23,067 nucleotides of DNA from contig JAJECF010000242.1 in the NCBI GenBank assembly GCA_022822125.1, positions 1 through 23,067 on the forward strand. Direction: 5' to 3'. A program made the position numbers and the translations under genes. The stretch comes from Alphaproteobacteria bacterium (GTDB taxonomy: Bacteria > Pseudomonadota > Alphaproteobacteria > Bin95). Under the pieces are notes generated by a model, which made no database searches, was not told the origin of the DNA, and was given only the letters and a program-made list of their open reading frames with translations. Within the stretch, counting starts at the first letter, position 1. The number at the start of each line of letters is the position of its first letter. Shown piece by piece: positions 1 to 8,338 of this stretch.

Positions 1-122
1 GCCGCCACCTCGTTCCCGCCGTAGAGGTCGATGGCGATCTCCCGCATGGACTTCCCGGAACGGACGCCGGCCAGCGCGACCGCCCGCATTTCCGCTTCGG
101 CCCCGACATTCTTGGCCGTCAT
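1..122 (-). CDS. DUF2285-like protein, N-terminal part (runs off the window)
   Basis: This is an open frame of 40 codons from an ATG at 122 running leftwards out of the window. A clear ribosome binding site (GGGAGG) lies about 6 nt upstream of the ATG. The visible peptide contains a segment of the type MREIAIDLYGGNEVAA, which resembles the helical motif REIAEALFG..RVAAEW of DUF2285, a family common in alphaproteobacterial mobile elements and usually treated as a DNA-binding-like domain. Only the start is present, so the assignment rests on one motif and the rest of the domain cannot be checked. It reads in the same direction as the autotransporter remnant beside it. Confidence 0.45.
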   Translation of the reverse strand, partial: MTAKNVGAEAEMRAVALAGVRSGKSMREIAIDLYGGNEVA

Positions 123-175
123 GGCACCCTCCCGGATTCGCGAGTTCGATTGAATTCCCGCTGTCCGCAGGACCC

Positions 176-1939
176 CTACCAGCGGATCGCGGCTCTCAGC
201 ATCACCCCGTGCTCGACCGGCGTCCCGGCGCCGTTGTCGTTGGCCGGCTCGGTCCGGGTCGCCTCGACGCCGAGCTCAAACGACGACGGCCCGCCCGGCA
301 TCAGCCCGAGCCGCCAGCCGAGGCGGTATTCGCGCGCGGCGTCGGAGAGCGCGACGCCGAGCTCCGGCGTCGAGGTGAACCGGTCGCCGAAGGCCGGGAA
401 GCCGTAGCCGAGCCTGAGCTCCAGCCGCCGGCTCTCGAACCCGTTGTCGTTGGCCGCCAGGTCCGCGAGCGTCTGGCGCCCGAGCAGCGCGTCGGCGCCG
501 CCTGCCGCCTGCGCGCCCAGCGTCTGCGTCAGCGACAGCGACGGCCCCCGGTCCGACGCCGGGTCCGGATCCCAGGCGAGCGAGCCGGAGACGCCCCGGT
601 CCTTGAGCCCGGCCGCCTCGTGCGCGATGAGACCCCGGCCCGCGACCTGGGCCGACAGCCCGAGCGCCGGGTCGTTCCACCGCAGCCCGCCGCCGATGTC
701 GACGCCCCAGCCGGTCTCGGCGTCGCCCCCGTCATGGCGCAGCCCGAGCTCGAACGTCGGCTCCAGCACGCCGCCGCCTTCGAGCGCGACGGGATATCCC
801 CCGTCGAGCCCCAGTCTCATCCGGGTCACGTCGGCCTCCGCCGCCGCCAGCCCCGGCGCCTTCTCCGAGGACGTCCGCACCCAGAACGCGTCCGCCTCGA
901 CATCGAGCCGGAACCCGCTCCCGCCCGCCGGCTCCACCAGGTTGCCCTTCGCGCCGAGCGCCGCCATGCCGAGCGACATGTCGGTCTCCAGCGCCGGATC
1001 GTCCTCGCCCGTCTCCGGGTTCTTCGGCGTGAGCTTGAGCGTGCCCTCGCCGAGCCCCGCCGCGGCCCAGGCCCTGAGACGCGCGCTCAGATCCACCGCC
1101 GCATAGGGGTAGATGCCGGTGAGCGTGCTCTCGACGTCTCCCGAGCCGCCGTCGCCGGAATAGTCGCCCTCGCCGATGGAGTGCTTGACCATCGCGCCCA
1201 GCAGCCAGCGTCCCGACCGCCAGTCCGCCCCGAGCGTCGCCGAGACCACCTCGCCGTTGACCGTGAGCGGGCCGTCGCGCCCGCTGAACGAGGACGACGC
1301 GCCCCGGCCCCAGAACGCCGCCGACCGGCCGCCGTCCTCCGGCGCCACCGTCAGCGAGAACGCCGTCGAGGCCAGCACCTCGTGCCCCGTCATGCTCCGG
1401 TCCTCCGGGCCCGCCTCGTCGTCCCGCCCTTCGGTCCCCGCGAGCCACCGCGTCAGCCGCTCCGCGTCGCGCCGCGCCGCTTCGTCGCCGCCGAAGCCCG
1501 CCACCGCAGTCCCGCCGGTCCCGTCGTCATCGGCCGCGCCCGCGCCAGCCGTTTGCCCCGTACCCGAGCCGGGCGCCCAGGACGGCAGCGCCTGCCCGCC
1601 GAGCGTCGCCTGGGCGCCGGCCGTGCGCGGCGCGTCGAGCCTGGCCTGGACGCTCATCACCACCTGCTCGGCCACCGTGCGCCCGAACCGCGCCAGCCAC
1701 GCCTTCGGCATCTTGTCCGTGTTCTCGATCGTCCCCGTCGCCTCCAGATCGCCTTCCCGCGCGCCCGCCACGTTGGAGAGCCGCAGCAGGAACGTCTCGT
1801 GCCCCTCGTCATGGCCGTCGTCGAGGATCGGCACCGACACCGTCTTCACCCGCTCGCCCGCCGCGAAGGTGAGGGTGCCCGTGGTCGCCGTGTAGTCCTC
1901 GCCCGCCGTCGCCGTGCCGTCGGCGGTCGCGTATGGGAC
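176..1939 (-). pseudogene. Calx-beta / autotransporter outer-membrane beta-barrel gene, 5'-truncated
   Basis: The preserved part codes for about 587 residues. First comes a Calx-beta domain lacking its first strands (motifs YATADGTATAGEDY and TLTFAAGE), then a linker with MPKAWLARFGRTVAEQVV, a Gly/Asp-rich low-complexity stretch, and a C-terminal autotransporter-type barrel of roughly 400 residues ending in the aromatic residue Trp, as expected for outer-membrane barrels. Intact relatives carry a signal peptide and usually several extracellular repeats ahead of this point. Here similarity begins abruptly in mid-domain near 1939, at an ACTAGT site. The frame upstream (to 2044) is unrelated sequence that overlaps the end of the luxR-type gene. 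No start codon or signal peptide belongs to the barrel, so I read it as a truncated, non-secreted remnant. The stop is TAG at 176-178. Confidence 0.75.
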
Positions 1940-2021
1940 TAGTCCGGCGCACGGCAGCGCATGACGAAACCGGAAGGGGCGAGAAAGAGGAGAGACGGCA
2001 GGGACGCCGCCCGGCGCGTTC

Positions 2022-3167
2022 TCAGTCCCGGGGCAGGGCCTCAAGGGCCAGCACCCGCGGCACCAGCGGCACCTGGCCGGACACGCCCTGCTTCTTGTAG
2101 ATCCGCTTCAGAAGACGGCGCACGTAACCCGCCTGCCAGCCCGTCGCCGCGGCGATCTCCAGCACCGACCGACCCTCGGCGAGCAGTGCCGCCGCCCGGG
2201 CCTCGGACGCCGTCAGGCCGAGCGCCGCCGCCACCTGCTCCGCGTCGATGCGCGGTCGGCGCTCCGGGTCCACCACCAGCACCAGCGCCGCCACCCGGCG
2301 CCCCCCGAAATCCGCCGCCGCGTCGCCCACCGGGCTGACGTGGAGCGCCAGCCGCGAGCGGCCCGAAGGACGCTCCACCGTCATCGAGCCCCCGGCCGGG
2401 GCCTTGCCCCACAGGTCCGGCAGCGCGCGCGCCAGCAGCCGATGCAGGCGGCCGCGGTCCGCCGGCAGCACGGCGTCGAGGGCGCCGTCGCGGTCGGTGA
2501 GCCCGTCGCCCCGGCGCAGGATGTCGAGGGCCGGCCCGTTCGCCGCCAGCACCCGCCCGTCGCGGTCGAGCTGCATGACGCCGATCCGGTTGCTGTCCAG
2601 CAGGCCCGCCAGGCCCGAACCGAGGGCGTCGGCCGCCGCCAGCGCCTGGCGGATCACGACGGACCGGTGGACATGCGGCAGCAGTTGCTCGTGCAGACGC
2701 AGCCTGGCGGACTCCCAGCCATCGCCGCCGACGGGGTCGCCGGTGCCCAGGATGATGCGCAGGCCGTCCGGCCCGTCGAAGCGCGCGGCCAGGCCGTTCC
2801 GGCAGCCGAGAAGCGGCAGGCCCTCGTTGAACGCCGCCGACGTCTTCCGCTCCTCTTCGGTATAGAGCTCGGGGCCGTGCGTCAGCCGGCCGCGGGGAAG
2901 CTGCCTGACGCGTTGTATCCCTTCGTCCTGCGCGTGGTAGACATCGAAATACTCCCGCACCCTGTCCGGATGGCTCTCGCCGCGGTACAGATACCTGGCG
3001 AAGTGGAGGCGCGCGTCGTCGCCGGACCCCTCGCTGACCGCAAGGATGCTCCCGCTGGCGCCGATCGCCTCCTCGAACAGGGTCGCGGCGGCGGGCCAGA
3101 GCGCGTCCTCGAGGGCGGCCTCGTACAACAAACCCACGATGCGCTCGAAGGCGTCGTCCGGGTTCAC
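2022..3167 (-). CDS. LuxR-family transcriptional regulator (PAS-like sensor plus C-terminal HTH)
   Basis: Predicted 381-aa regulator. The N-terminal half opens with FERIVGLLYEAALEDALWP, typical of a class of non-quorum-sensing LuxR proteins. A PAS-like segment lies at about residues 190-260 (IGVMQLDRDGRVLAANGPAL), and a LuxR-type helix-turn-helix at about 318-375 (LTASEARAAALLAEGRS followed by EIAAATGW). No acyl-homoserine-lactone domain is seen. I chose the GTG at 3167 because GGGAGGAAGAGGC precedes it and because family members start just before this motif; the frame stays open to 3311, but that part looks like leader. The next feature downstream is the truncated autotransporter. Upstream lie nested inverted repeats and a lux-box-like palindrome, so autoregulation is possible. 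The ligand is unknown. Confidence 0.85.
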   Translation of the reverse strand: MNPDDAFERIVGLLYEAALEDALWPAAATLFEEAIGASGSILAVSEGSGDDARLHFARYLYRGESHPDRVREYFDVYHAQDEGIQRVRQLPRGRLTHGPELYTEEERKTSAAFNEGLPLLGCRNGLAARFDGPDGLRIILGTGDPVGGDGWESARLRLHEQLLPHVHRSVVIRQALAAADALGSGLAGLLDSNRIGVMQLDRDGRVLAANGPALDILRRGDGLTDRDGALDAVLPADRGRLHRLLARALPDLWGKAPAGGSMTVERPSGRSRLALHVSPVGDAAADFGGRRVAALVLVVDPERRPRIDAEQVAAALGLTASEARAAALLAEGRSVLEIAAATGWQAGYVRRLLKRIYKKQGVSGQVPLVPRVLALEALPRD

Positions 3168-3187
3168 GCCTCTTCCTCCCGGCGCGT

Positions 3188-3259
3188 TGTCCCGACCGTG
3201 TGCACCGGAAGCCGCGTCGCCGGGGAACGGCTCATTCCCCGGCGCCGATCGTCGGGACA
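3188..3259. promoter_or_regulatory. Nested inverted repeats in the leader of the LuxR-type gene
   Basis: Two perfect 9-bp stems are nested. The outer pair is TGTCCCGAC at 3188-3196 and GTCGGGACA at 3251-3259. The inner pair is CGCCGGGGA at 3218-3226 and TCCCCGGCG at 3236-3244, with a 9-nt loop. They begin 21 bp upstream of the GTG start of the regulator gene. They could form a folded 5' leader RNA or be operators for a dimeric protein. The pairing is seen directly; the function is inference. Confidence 0.45.
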
Positions 3260-3329
3260 CACATGACGCGGACTCCTCTCCAGCCTCTTGCCGGACGCAA
3301 CCATATTGCACAAACAGGGAACGCCGCCA

Positions 3330-3347
3330 TCCTGCAAAATTACAGGT
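3330..3347. promoter_or_regulatory. Lux-box-like inverted repeat upstream of the LuxR-type gene
   Basis: The half sites TCCTGCA and TACAGGT are separated by AAAT, about 165 bp upstream of the regulator's start. Classical lux boxes have the same type of half site (CTGTA/TACAG) but a 6-nt centre and 20 bp in total, so this one is 2 bp short. It may be an operator for the adjacent regulator or for another LuxR protein. The match is by eye and tentative. Confidence 0.3.
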
Positions 3348-3429
3348 TCAGGGAAAGCCAAGGATCAAGGATAAGGCGCCAGGGGCGTCGTCGTCACCGT
3401 CGACGAGGCGGGCGCGGCCGACTGCATCT

Positions 3430-3769
3430 TCAAGCCGCTCTACCGACGGTCACGTCATGGCGCCAGTTATCGCCGTAGTCGTAGACATAGACGAACCGAT
3501 CCACGCCGCGCGCGATCACGGCACCCAACCGCAGCCCCTTCGCCTTGTAGATCACCGGCTCGTCGTCGAACTCCCGAAACGACGGATCGCCGTAGCTCCG
3601 GCCGTCGACCTCGAAACTCCCACAGGTGCGAGAAGCTCCAGCCCATGGTCATCTGGATTGCCTCGTGCAAGGCCTCCAGCGTCGCCGACAGTGGCATGTC
3701 GATCCGCCGCCAGATCGTCGGTTCCAGTTCCTGAAGCTCGATGCGCAGCCGCGCGATTCGCTCGCTCAC
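3430..3769 (-). pseudogene. PRiA4_ORF3 family protein (plasmid pRiA4b ORF-3-like), frameshifted and 3'-truncated
   Basis: From a GTG at 3769 the frame reads SERIARLRIELQELEPTIWRR and then a strong match to the PRiA4_ORF3 family up to HLWEF. The family sequence continues in the neighbouring frame as VDGRSYGDPSFREFD, ARGVDRFVYVYDYGDNWRHDV and then a stop at 3430-3432. Removing one base from the AAA run at 3614-3616 (plus strand) would join both halves as WEF-E-VDGRSYG, so a single-base insertion explains the break. The family normally goes on for another 60-90 residues after GDxWRHDV; here a stop follows VTVGRAA, so the 3' end is also lost. The function of the family is not established. It is common on rhizobial plasmids and genomic islands. 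Confidence 0.85.
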
Positions 3770-3882
3770 TACCCTGTACCGTCCGCCTGCCCTTGGTCTT
3801 TCGGGGCATAGGACCGCCGCACCGCAGCGTCAACCGGCGCCTCCTGTGGAGGCAGAGGTCCCCAACAATCGTATATGCCCTC

Positions 3883-4014
3883 GTTTCGTCAGAATCGCGC
3901 TCCGACGCGGCGGCTGCACGCGGAAACGGTTGGAATTCCTTGATTCTTCGACCCATCCGCAGGATCCGGAGAGGCTTCTGTCATCGTGCAGTAATCGGAT
4001 CCATTCGATCCCCA
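3883..4014 (+). repeat. Diverged direct repeat, left copy, flanking the SPARSA cassette
   Basis: This copy aligns without gaps to 8187-8318. Shared blocks sit at identical offsets: the 17-mer GTTTCGTCAGAATCGCG at 3883-3899, GGAATTCCTTG at 3932-3942, and TCTGTCATCGT at 3977-3987. Between the blocks the copies differ at many positions. Translated on the plus strand, the two copies share FVRIA, RK, EFL, SST and LSS in the same register, so they may be remnants of one coding or boundary sequence. They have the same orientation and flank 4.3 kb carrying the Argonaute operon. Confidence 0.7.
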
Positions 4015-4285
4015 GGCCACGACTGGCCTTCCATGTCCTCGTCAGCGAATTTAGTTGCTTACCCGGGAAGCTCAATGCCGAACAGGAAGCCGCGCGCCTC
4101 CAGCACGCCCGCATGAACGGCAGCCGACAGAGCGCGACCCACCGCATGGTGCCGTCGTGCGTCACGGCGCTCGGCGCGCCGATGCGCACCAGCCTGTCGC
4201 CGCGCAAATCGATCAGGCCCAGTCGGACTAAGACACGTCGGCCTCAGGTGTCGCCGAGCTGAGAGCGAGCACACAATCCGCTTAG

Positions 4286-4291
4286 TTGACA
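4286..4291 (+). promoter_or_regulatory. Possible -35 element of the SPARSA operon
   Basis: A perfect TTGACA lies 73-78 bp upstream of the chosen ATG of the SIR2-APAZ gene. At the usual 16-18 bp spacing the -10 candidate (around AGGACT) is poor, so this is a weak promoter call based on one box. Confidence 0.22.
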
Positions 4292-4363
4292 ATCGTTCGG
4301 GAATCGGAAGGACTCGCCCTTCACCATGAGGACAAAGCCGTTTTCCTTGGGGTCGGTGAACGA

Positions 4364-6139
4364 ATGGCAAAACAGATCGATCAGGCGGAACTCACGAGCC
4401 TCTTTTGTGCACGTCCGCAGAACTTTGCATGGTTTCTTGGCGCGGGAGCGTCTCGATCGGCAGGGCTGCCGACGGCCACGGACATTATATGGGATTTGAA
4501 GCGTCGGCATTATTGCCGCGAGGAAAATCAGGAAATTGAGCGGCAAGACATGCAGAACGAAGCCGTTCAGGCGCGCATTCAGAGCTTCATGGACGCAAGG
4601 GGTTTTCCGGAGCAGTGGGCGGACGACGAGTATGCAATCTATTTCGAAAAAATTTTCGGCACGGACAGGGAACGACAGCGACGTTACCTGAGAGCCATTC
4701 TCTCGGAAGAGCGGGTCTCGCTATCAGTTGGCAACCGAGTCTTGGGGGCGCTGATTGCGGCCGGTCTGTCGAGGGCAGTGTTTACAACGAATTTCGACAG
4801 CGTGGTCGAAAAGTCCGTTGCGGAAGTGGGGGAGAAGTCGATCGCGGCCTTTCACCTGGAAGGCTCCCACGCCGCTAATGCGGCGCTAAACAACGAAGAA
4901 TTCCCGATTTATTGCAAGCTGCACGGTGATTTCCGCTACGAGAGCATAAAGAACCTGCCGGATGATCTTGTGAGGCAGAACGAGGAGCTGGCGGCATGCC
5001 TGGTGAACGCCGGAAGGCGGTTCGGGCTTGTCGTTGCAGGCTACAGCGGGCGGGACGCCAGTGTCATGAAGGTCTTGCACAGCGTGTTGGAGGGTGGAAA
5101 TGCGTTTCCCCACGGCTTGTTGTGGACCGGGCTGAAAGGGAGCGCAGTGCCGCTCAGCGTCGAGCGACTTCTCCAGGAAGCGGAACGCGCAGGCGTCAAC
5201 GCGCGCTACGTCGAGATCGAGACATATGACGCGCTGATGCTGCGGCTTTGGCGAAACCTGGACGAGAAGCCTGCGGAGTTGAATGCGAAGGTGCATAAGG
5301 CGGGAGTGGCGTCCGTGAATATCGCGCTGCCCGCGAGCGGCCGAGGCCGGCCGCTGCTGCGTCTCAATGCGCTGCCGATCCGCGAGCTTCCGCGACGCTG
5401 CCTGTCCCTGTCATTCAAGAAACCAAAGGAATGGACGGACCTGCGGGAGGCGCGCCACGAATCCCGCGGGCGCTTGATCCTAACCAAGTCCGATACCGTG
5501 TGGTGCTGGGGGGAGCGGGACGCCATCAAGGAGCAGTTCGGAAACGATCTCGTGTCGATCGGGGAAGAGGAGGTTCCGTCGGACTTCACGGCGGCGGAAA
5601 ACCTGCACGTGAAGGGCTTCCTGGAGGAGGCGATCTGCGCTGCGATTGCCCGCGCACGGCCGGTCCTGTCGCGGACGACGCGTTCTTCGGCATATCTGAT
5701 CGCAGACCCTCATGCTGAGGATATCGGTGCGCTCGATGCCCTGCATCGCGTTGTGGGAAAGGTCGGCGGCACCGTTCCGGGGCTGTTTTCGGAGGTTACC
5801 GACGAGTACCCACGCGCGGAGCAGGTTTGCTGGGCCGAGGCCGCGCGCATTTCGGCCGACATGAGAAATGGCGCGGTATGGCTCGTGATCGATCCGGACT
5901 TGTGGATCTGGCCTGCCAGAAGCCGGCACGACGCGACGGAGTTTTTGGACCGCCGTCGCCGAGATCGGTTCAACGGCAAGTACAACGAGCTTCTGAGCGC
6001 ATGGGTACAGCTGATCTTGGATACCGACAAGACGGGGGTCGAAGTTGCGTTGAACGTATCGGATGGCCCTGAGGCCGCCGGCAACCCCGCGTTTCGCGTG
6101 GGGAGCCGAACGGCGTTCGCGCGGAGGCTCGCTTCATGA
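4364..6139 (+). CDS. SIR2-APAZ protein, NADase effector of a short Argonaute (SPARSA) system
   Basis: 591 aa. An N-terminal SIR2 domain (about residues 10-280) shows the NAD-binding motif FLGAGAS (24-30), TTNFD with the catalytic-type Asn at about 143, KLHGD with the His at about 187, and GYSGRD at 226-231. Residues from about 305 to the end form an APAZ region, the part that in this family replaces the Argonaute N/PAZ lobe and binds the partner pAgo. In characterised SPARSA systems the heterodimer uses a small RNA guide to sense invading DNA, and the SIR2 domain then depletes NAD+, killing or stalling the infected cell. I chose the ATG at 4364 over a TTG at 4286, because the SIR2 domain begins a few residues later ([16 protein letters not shown]); its ribosome site is weak. 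The stop overlaps the pAgo start by ATGA, so the pair is translationally coupled. All key SIR2 residues are present and the gene appears intact. Confidence 0.92.
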   Translation: MAKQIDQAELTSLFCARPQNFAWFLGAGASRSAGLPTATDIIWDLKRRHYCREENQEIERQDMQNEAVQARIQSFMDARGFPEQWADDEYAIYFEKIFGTDRERQRRYLRAILSEERVSLSVGNRVLGALIAAGLSRAVFTTNFDSVVEKSVAEVGEKSIAAFHLEGSHAANAALNNEEFPIYCKLHGDFRYESIKNLPDDLVRQNEELAACLVNAGRRFGLVVAGYSGRDASVMKVLHSVLEGGNAFPHGLLWTGLKGSAVPLSVERLLQEAERAGVNARYVEIETYDALMLRLWRNLDEKPAELNAKVHKAGVASVNIALPASGRGRPLLRLNALPIRELPRRCLSLSFKKPKEWTDLREARHESRGRLILTKSDTVWCWGERDAIKEQFGNDLVSIGEEEVPSDFTAAENLHVKGFLEEAICAAIARARPVLSRTTRSSAYLIADPHAEDIGALDALHRVVGKVGGTVPGLFSEVTDEYPRAEQVCWAEAARISADMRNGAVWLVIDPDLWIWPARSRHDATEFLDRRRRDRFNGKYNELLSAWVQLILDTDKTGVEVALNVSDGPEAAGNPAFRVGSRTAFARRLAS

Positions 6140-7548
6140 GCAGCATCGGAGAAGAACTCTCCGGCTACACCAAGCTGGAAGAGCCGACGTTGCTATTTGC
6201 AGAGGGGGGCAGGCACAAGCACCCGTTGCTGGGCCTGCTCGGGCACGGTCCCTACGGACGACAGTTGGGGGCGCCCACCAAGCTGCGGTTTGCCTTGGTG
6301 GCGCTGGAGCGCGACCTGGGAAAACTTGAGGGCCTGGTCAAGGAGCTTGAAAAACCGGCTTCGCCCCGGGAAGCGACGAACTACTATCCGGACTATCCAG
6401 GCTCTACGGAGTTGTTCCGCGCTCCCGTCGCACCGTTGGACGAGCGCGTACGGATTGTCGTGCCGGACAGCTTGGACGCCCATGCGCAGGCTGGTGCGAA
6501 AACGGAGCTGGCACGCGACCTGTTCCAGTGCATTTCGAAGCTGAGAGGCGTGCGGGGCAGTTTCGATGTCGCTCTGGTTTACCTGCCGCCGGGCTGGTCC
6601 TCGTGCTTCGAGGGGGAGAACTTCAACTTTCACGATTTCCTGAAGGCCTACTGCGCGCCGTCAGACATTCCGGTGCAGATCCTCAGGGAGAACAGCTTTG
6701 AACGCAGCTGCCGGGCCAACGTGATGTGGGGGCTGAGCGTTGCGGTCTACGCCAAGGCGGGCGGCGTGCCGTGGAAATTGACCGGACTGAGCCAGGACGA
6801 GGCGTTCATCGGTATCAGCTATGCGATCAAGACCGCCGCAGGTGGAAACCTCTACAGCACCTGCTGCAGCCAGATTTTCGATCCGGACGGAACGGGCTTC
6901 CATTTCGTCGCCTATGACGCGCGCGAGTTCACCCAGGACGGTCGGCGGAACCCGTATCTTTCGTACTACGAGATGCAGTCCGTGCTCTCGCGTAGTCTTC
7001 AGATCTATCAGAGCAGGCATTTCGGACGGACGCCAAGAAAAATAACGGTTCACAAGAACACCGCCTTCAAGGAGGAAGAGATTCTGGGTGCGCTTGACAG
7101 TTTCCGCGACGGTACGGAGGTGGAACTGGTTCAGATCGTCAAGAGTGTCCCGTGGAAGGGGATACGGTTCGACGAACGGGAGACGCGGAGGCCGCACAAT
7201 TATCCCGTCGAGCGGGGAACGTATATTCCCATCGAACGCGATGAAGCGCTGCTTTGGACGCAAGGAAGCGTCATCGGGGTCCATGTCGGCAACCCGAGGA
7301 ACAATGTTTACAAGGAAGGTCCGCTCAAACCGACGCCTTCTCCGATATTGCTGCGCAGGTTCACGGGCGCTGGTGGATGGCACGAGACCTGCGCCGCCAT
7401 CTTGGGACTTACGAAAATGGACTGGAACAACAATACGCTCTACAAGAAGTTACCAGCCACGTTGGTTTATTCGAAGTATTTTGCTGACATTGTGCAGCAG
7501 AATCCAAACATCGTTGATACGATCTACGATTTTCGCAACTTCATGTAG
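6136..7548 (+). CDS. Short prokaryotic Argonaute (MID-PIWI, nuclease-inactive)
   Basis: 470 aa, the normal size of short pAgos, which lack N and PAZ domains. The MID region includes [17 protein letters not shown] (about 165-181), matching the HDxxK...Q pattern that holds the guide 5' end. The PIWI domain runs from about 215 to the end, with [11 protein letters not shown] and [10 protein letters not shown]. The catalytic tetrad is broken: the position of the first Asp reads FIGIS (Ser228), and the later Asp in the usual HxDG-like strand is replaced in VHKNT. It should therefore bind guide and target without cleaving, as in other short pAgos. It starts inside the SIR2-APAZ stop codon (ATGA) and ends at TAG 7546-7548. 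Both genes together form a full SPARSA operon. No frameshift is seen. Confidence 0.93.
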   Translation: MSSIGEELSGYTKLEEPTLLFAEGGRHKHPLLGLLGHGPYGRQLGAPTKLRFALVALERDLGKLEGLVKELEKPASPREATNYYPDYPGSTELFRAPVAPLDERVRIVVPDSLDAHAQAGAKTELARDLFQCISKLRGVRGSFDVALVYLPPGWSSCFEGENFNFHDFLKAYCAPSDIPVQILRENSFERSCRANVMWGLSVAVYAKAGGVPWKLTGLSQDEAFIGISYAIKTAAGGNLYSTCCSQIFDPDGTGFHFVAYDAREFTQDGRRNPYLSYYEMQSVLSRSLQIYQSRHFGRTPRKITVHKNTAFKEEEILGALDSFRDGTEVELVQIVKSVPWKGIRFDERETRRPHNYPVERGTYIPIERDEALLWTQGSVIGVHVGNPRNNVYKEGPLKPTPSPILLRRFTGAGGWHETCAAILGLTKMDWNNNTLYKKLPATLVYSKYFADIVQQNPNIVDTIYDFRNFM

Positions 7549-7692
7549 ATTCAAATGAACCTCCGATGATAGGGTGCTGGCGGAGCGCGCAAAATAAATT
7601 CCACGACTTTCGACCGACGAATTGGTATCGCTTTCCGAAGGGCCCCATTCCCGGGCAGTGCATTAGTTTGATTTTCAATTGAAAGTCATTGG
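7549..7692. other. Convergent spacer between pAgo and the AT-rich gene
   Basis: The sequence becomes AT-rich here. A perfect 12-bp palindrome TTTCAATTGAAA lies at 7673-7684, and a GC-rich patch with GGGCCC and CCCGGG lies near 7640-7655. Transcription from both sides converges here. No classical GC-stem plus T-run terminator is obvious. Confidence 0.4.
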
Positions 7693-8100
7693 TCATCCCG
7701 CCAGATAAGGGACAATACTCTCCATTAGAATAAGGAACAACGATACGGCTATCGCAGGAAGAGACCACATATAACACATTCTATGGATCTTTCCCCAGCA
7801 CGAAAGATTACCCCAATAGACTTTATAAAGTGCCTTAGCCGCTTTTTCATATGAATTCGCATCAGGATTCTCTTTTCTATAAGCGGGGGATTTGGCTGTA
7901 ACTAATGTATGAGCCATAATGGTTGGGGTGGTAATATTCTCTCCATTGTAGGAACCTCCTTCCTCCACAAAGTCTATTGTTCCTATTTCGGAATTTGTTA
8001 AGCAATCCCTGACCAACTTTGTACCAAGTGGATTGTGCTTAGAATGATTGCCATCCCGTTCAAAGTAAGGAGTTATCTGTTCCATTTTCCATAGCGGCAT
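7693..8100 (-). CDS. Hypothetical protein with C-terminal membrane segment, AT-rich
   Basis: 135 aa, starting at the ATG at 8100 with GGAGAAGAGAC just upstream. The N-terminal ~105 residues look soluble and charged (ERDGNHSKHNPLGTKLVRD, DSYEKAAKALYKVYWG-like helix). The last ~28 residues form one hydrophobic helix (MWSLPAIAVSLFLILMESIV), so the protein is probably tail-anchored in the inner membrane. I do not recognise the family. Base composition is far more AT-rich than all GC-rich neighbours, a sign of separate transfer. It converges on the Argonaute operon and lies inside the flanking direct repeats, so it may be a passenger or an accessory gene of the cassette. Its length, ribosome site and sensible composition support a real gene. 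Confidence 0.6.
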   Translation of the reverse strand: MPLWKMEQITPYFERDGNHSKHNPLGTKLVRDCLTNSEIGTIDFVEEGGSYNGENITTPTIMAHTLVTAKSPAYRKENPDANSYEKAAKALYKVYWGNLSCWGKIHRMCYMWSLPAIAVSLFLILMESIVPYLAG

Positions 8101-8186
8101 GTCTCTTCTCCATATTTGTGATGGGTCTCGATCTCAACTGCTTTGGGTCTCCGACGCGCGGTTACCTCCACGGACCTTAGCCAAGT

Positions 8187-8318
8187 GTTTCGTCAGAATC
8201 GCGTTTCGATGCGCCGATGACGCGCGCAAGCTGGCGGAATTCCTTGCTTCTTCAACTTTTTCGGCGAAACGCGCGCAGCATCTGTCATCGTATAGAAAGC
8301 AGATTGAATCAACCTCAC
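8187..8318 (+). repeat. Diverged direct repeat, right copy, flanking the SPARSA cassette
   Basis: This is the second copy of the repeat seen at 3883-4014, in the same orientation and with no gaps between the matching blocks (8187-8203, 8236-8246 and 8281-8291). It ends about 20 bp before the first recognisable codons of the decayed integrase. This placement suggests a boundary sequence of a mobile cassette, or a duplicated gene fragment made when the cassette inserted. Confidence 0.7.
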
Positions 8319-8338
8319 GGCCCTGATTGACCTCGTTT

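Larger units (their letters stand above)
3770..4363. other. 594-bp intergenic region between the PRiA4_ORF3 remnant and the SPARSA operon
   Basis: I see no intact gene. The region holds the left copy of the flanking direct repeat (about 3883-4014), a GC-rich stretch at about 4060-4240 with short overlapping frames on the minus strand that I cannot assign, and the presumed promoter region of the SIR2-APAZ gene after about 4270. Base composition changes from GC-rich to more balanced as the defence operon begins. Confidence 0.5.

Noticed and set aside
209..1942. Long plus-strand open frame of 577 codons opposite the autotransporter
   Set aside because: It is an Arg/Pro-rich shadow of the GC-rich barrel gene; only the minus frame shows domains and a C-terminal barrel signature.
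2340..3266. Long plus-strand frame opposite the LuxR-type gene
   Set aside because: Low-complexity translation without motifs; the minus strand carries a clear HTH and ribosome site.
4286..4363. TTG at 4286 as the start of the SIR2-APAZ gene
   Set aside because: It adds 26 residues without family similarity and coincides with the TTGACA box; the ATG at 4364 lies just before the domain.
7673..7684. Palindrome TTTCAATTGAAA as a terminator for pAgo
   Set aside because: AT-only-type stem with no loop and no T-run; it would not form a stable terminator hairpin.
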